From the NCBI GenBank assembly GCA_003508835.1, contig PUFA01000693.1, positions 1 through 64,000 of the forward strand: a stretch of 64,000 bases of DNA, given 5' to 3'. The notes beneath the pieces were generated by a model. The model saw nothing but the letters and a program-made list of their open reading frames with translations, did not search any database and had not been told where the DNA came from. Below are positions 60,041 to 64,000 of the stretch, piece after piece (the stretch's first letter is position 1; each line of letters opens with the position of its first letter). The stretch comes from Eonycteris spelaea (taxonomy: Eukaryota > Chordata > Mammalia > Chiroptera > Pteropodidae). Made by a program: the position numbers and the translations under genes.

Positions 60041-60240
60041 ATCATATAAGGAACCAAGATGTTTCACTCATAAATACTAATATTATACTCCTTTCATTAA
60101 ATGCTTTAATTTGTAGTAAAACAGAAATAGAAACAACGTTTAAGAGATGAATCCTGTTATTCTGAGATTTGGGGTTTAGACACTTCATACTTTGAGCCAT
60201 GTTCTTTGCTCTGGAGTTCAGCATTTCTACATTTAATTAG

Positions 60241-60590
60241 TCTCATGTATGGGCCTTGAGATGATCGTGCTAATTGAAATAAGCCACACAGAAAATATTG
60301 AAAACACATGATATCACTTATATGTGAGATATAAACCTAAAAGCAATAAACAAACATGACAGCCGCACAGAGTGTCATGTACATGGACAGCGGTTACCAG
60401 AGGGTAGAGAGGAGGTGGCTGGTAGATGGAGTAAAAGGGTTCAAATATGTGATGACAAAAAGTAATCTATGGGAGGTGAACATACAATGCAAAATATATA
60501 TGACTTATAGATGAATTGTACACTTGAAACACTAGATTTCATTAACCGATGTCACTATAATTTTTTAAAAACCTCAAAAAATAATTAATC
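60241..60590 (+). mobile_element. L1 LINE 3'-end fragment downstream of OR-D
   Basis: Paralogous to 12986-13322, with the same landmarks and an A-rich end. Confidence 0.8.
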
Positions 60591-63054
60591 TCATGTACGA
60601 GATTTACAAATATTTTCAAATTTGAGAGCTATTATCACTAAACATTTTGTTCCTTTTTAATTTATTGAATATAAACTTCTCATGTAAATTTTGATTATTT
60701 ATTGAACCCAATATTATTTGTAAAAATATTTTAATTATTATATTTTTGGCTTATTGTTCAATGTATGTGTGTGAAATATGTTCCAAATATTTTTATTGTA
60801 TTTAACTCAAGAGAAATTTAAACTGCAAATGCTTAAGAGACTTCTAAAATTTATTCTGAGTGTGATTTTATCATTCTCTTCTTTACTGACGATATTTATT
60901 AAACCATCACATATAAATGTATTTTTTTTTTGCTTCTTTGCTATACAATCACTATTGTTTTCTGTTTCTCTAATATTCCTGGTACTTTATTTTACATAAA
61001 TATTTAATGTTACTACATTCTCCAGATATATACATATCAACCAAAATTTTGCCTTATTCAATGTTTTTTTGGTGTGTGTAATTTACTTGTTTAAAATTAA
61101 CAAAGTGTGAAATGTATGCCTTTCAGTAATGTTTTCGTTGATGTATTCATGAATGACTAGACGTAGCCAAATAGAGATCTCACATAATTTGTAAATGTCA
61201 CAACATTAGAAAAATAAGCCAACAAGAAGGAAGGAGTGAATCAAAATTTAAGAATCACAGAAACCAAAGCAACCAAAAACTCATTAATAGATGGAGTCTT
61301 GCACTTAGCCAAAAAAATGTGTACATATTGATATTAATATATAAAAGTAATTTTGGATTTAGTCTGTTAAGTGTAAAGTAACTTAGGCAATGTAATTTTC
61401 ATGGGTCTATTAAAAATGGGAAGACATACATACCGTAAGCAATAATTAGATAAAGGCTAGTGCAAAGACAAAATGAAGTAGTAATTCCATTTAACTCAAC
61501 ACTGGTCAAATAAAATCAAAGATAATGTGCTAATTCATATTTAGCACATTTCAATGGACAGAGTTAAACAATATTATGACAAGGAGATAATGCCCAAGTG
61601 GCAGGGGTGTAGAGGGAAAACTTCAAATACAAAGTGGTTGAATTGATGAGAGAAAATACAACCTGTGGAAGAGGGACATCAAAGAGTTTTATTGAAAACA
61701 TATAACTTTAAACTGATCAGAATAGTATTTCTGTTCAATTTACTGACAATTGTTATCCACTTTTGGAGAAAAAAATTATGCAAAATATTTCAAAACTTAC
61801 TGACTTAAATAAATTAATATTTAACTGTTAAAAAAGAAAATATAGAGCTTTATAGAAACAATGTTAAAACAATAGATTTATTGAAAATAAATGAAATGAG
61901 TGTTAAATAGTATGTTTCATCAGAAAGCAGAAATGTGGAGACTTTTACATATAATTTACTGCTTTGGCTGAGAAATTAGAATGTATTGTTTCTAAGATTC
62001 TCTTATAATTTTCTGTTTAAACATCAAATTATTGAATACATCCATGCATCACTCCTGAGTCTCAGAAGAGACCTCAGGATATTTCAGCCATTTAAAAAAC
62101 TTATTGTTTCCAGATTTGTTACTATAGAAAGAGGTGGTGAATATCGGCCAAGAAATTTTGAAATTTTGCCAATGGGAGACCAATCTGGTGAGGACGTCTG
62201 TCAAAAACTCTGATTTTCTGCTTGGGCTCCAAACCTCAACATCCCAAATCATACAATCATATTTACCATGTGTTGCAAAAAAAATTAAATCAATAAAATA
62301 TAATTTATTAGTAAGTTTGTGTTGAGAGTGTGTCAGATTTATTAACACAATGGAAAAAGAAACAGAAAAATGGAAAAAAAGTACAGACTTGGAGAGAATA
62401 TGCAAATAGAAGTTTTATTTAGCTAGAAAACAAAATAGCAGCAAAAAAATGTTAAGTAAAGGCCGAGGTTTTATTTTCACAAATCATAAAATCATCCTGC
62501 CCAGATCATGTGTTACATAAGAAGACTGTGTGTCAGAATAACCTAAAGTGCTGAATTCGGTAAGAGATGGTGGGAAAAATACGACACATTTAAAGAGCAA
62601 ATGATAAAGATATATCTACAGTCCATTATAAAGACATGCTTATCTTCCAATAGTGGTGCCTAATACCAACAGTTAGCGTGAGCTCGCAGAAGATGCCAAC
62701 AGAAGTCAGAAGCAGAGTGTCAAGGAACAAGTGTTTATTTTTAAATGGGCCATCACAATTGGTTTTTTTCAGTGTTAACAAAAATTGCAAAATAAACTTT
62801 ACTTATTTCTTATTTTTGATTTTTCTGTTTAAAAATATATGCATAATACATTTTCATCCCTGAAGATAAGGCTTGTATCTTCATATGAGACTCATGTGAA
62901 GTAATATTCACTATAGATCTGTTCAGATGAACATAATATCTTTGATGTGAACCCAACGCCCCCCCCCCACAAATATGTCATATTTTCTAATGTGGTTGAT
63001 TTTACGTACAATAAAAATGAGAATCAAAGCAGAAGGTAATGTTTGAGCATAAAG
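60591..63054. other. Distal 3' flank of OR-D, no gene seen
   Basis: Matches 13323-15390, 21414-23919 and 33661-36029, and continues into block R at about 62790. The open frame corresponding to 14645 is interrupted here. A C-run lies near 62958-62968. Confidence 0.6.
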
Positions 63055-63185
63055 TCTATGTAAATCCTCCGACCACTTCTTACTATATATACACGACTGC
63101 AATCCTAATCCCACCACCTTCGTCTCCCACACAGGTCGTTGCAATAACTTCCTATCTGGTCTCCCTTCTTTCACTCTTGTTCACA
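63055..63185 (+). mobile_element. L2 LINE fragment (unit D)
   Basis: Paralogue of 23920-24070. Confidence 0.5.
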
Positions 63186-64000
63186 CTAAGTATGTTGTGT
63201 TCTGATTCACACTCTTTTTCAGACACTTTACTCCCTGCTAACAACGTAAGAGAAAACAACATGCATGATTAGTGATTATGACAGATTAAATGAATGGATG
63301 TAAATTATTGATCTTCAAAACGGGCCAAGTGTTCGAGGTAGACGACTCTATTCTTAGACCTGGGTGTTCACCAGAAAGTAAACCAGGCAAATACCATGGA
63401 ATTAAGGAGTTTCTGAAAGAAAAGAGTGTCAAATTATGAAATGCAAAATAAAACACTATATTATAAGGTTCAAAATAGAAATTACATTGGGAGGATATGA
63501 GAATATTACATTAAAAAGATTTAACTTTGCATGTGAGAATTATGGGTCACCTTGGGGACATATCAGTTTAGTCTAAAAGCTAAACAGATGTTTGGCGGAC
63601 ATCCTGACCAATCTGGAGGGTCCAAAGTTTTCTGTGCATCTTGAAGAATATAGTACAGCACCTCATGTAGTTATATAACAAGAGAAACCTGATTCCTTTT
63701 TATCTTATTTGTCCCAGTCTAGAAAGAAGGGACATACTTCCTGGAGGCAGATCACGCTAGCAGTTCTCATTTGTAGATAAGCAGGCTGGAAACCCCACAA
63801 AAATGCCCTGTCTGTCATAAAAAAGAGCACAGAGGGCCAATGCAAAAGAGCTATGTTATAGTAAAGAGAAGGAGGCTTAAAATACAAAAGAGAAACCCAT
63901 GTCAAATACTCAAAGAACATTGAAACAGAAAGAAACAGACATAATTACTAGTAGAATATCATGTACGATAACGTTACCTCCATACATGCTTTGAAGTAGC
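63186..64000. other. Block R of unit D, cut by the window end
   Basis: Nearly identical to about 36190-36960 in unit C and 24140-24860 in unit B. No gene is supported. Confidence 0.6.

Overview
The window is AT-rich, repeat-laden mammalian genomic DNA. It carries single-exon olfactory receptor (OR) genes, 3'-end fragments of L1, L2 and MIR elements, U6 snRNA retro-copies and fragments of an RTE/BovB-clade retrotransposon. I saw none of the abundant lineage-specific SINEs I would recognise (primate Alu, rodent B1/B2, ruminant, carnivore or horse tRNA-derived SINEs), so the order is unresolved; a laurasiatherian such as a bat or perissodactyl is only a guess. All real gene content is on the + strand.

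The layout is a tandem segmental-duplication array of one OR5-like receptor. Segment S1 (1-15562) starts a few hundred bases downstream of an OR that lies mostly outside the window, crosses about 7.4 kb of intergenic DNA (block P) and enters a unit with OR-A (10468-11432). Segment S2 (15563-26910) begins abruptly inside the 5' flank of the next unit and carries OR-B (18590-19528). Segment S3 (26911-about 45827) carries OR-C (30793-31736), then a different receptor resembling OR10AG1 (39098-40046), then about 5.8 kb found only once. Segment S4 (45828-64000) begins with the last 42 codons of an OR (OR-E), repeats block P and carries OR-D (57755-58704). Segment identity is patchy, which suggests gene conversion as well as duplication.

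Every receptor is broken as written. By eye, nearly all breaks are 1-2 base deletions, with no insertion and no nonsense substitution. OR-A and OR-C each need only one base to be full length. This may be true pseudogenisation, but it also looks like uncorrected base deletions in a repetitive stretch of a long-read assembly.

The most distinctive non-gene feature is a U6 snRNA copy fused directly to a 5'-truncated L1 tail and enclosed by one target-site duplication. It is a U6/L1 chimeric retro-insertion carried upstream of OR-B, OR-C and OR-D, and in unit A it is partly erased by a deletion of about 750 bp. No bacterial-type features, CRISPR arrays, tRNA or rRNA genes were seen.
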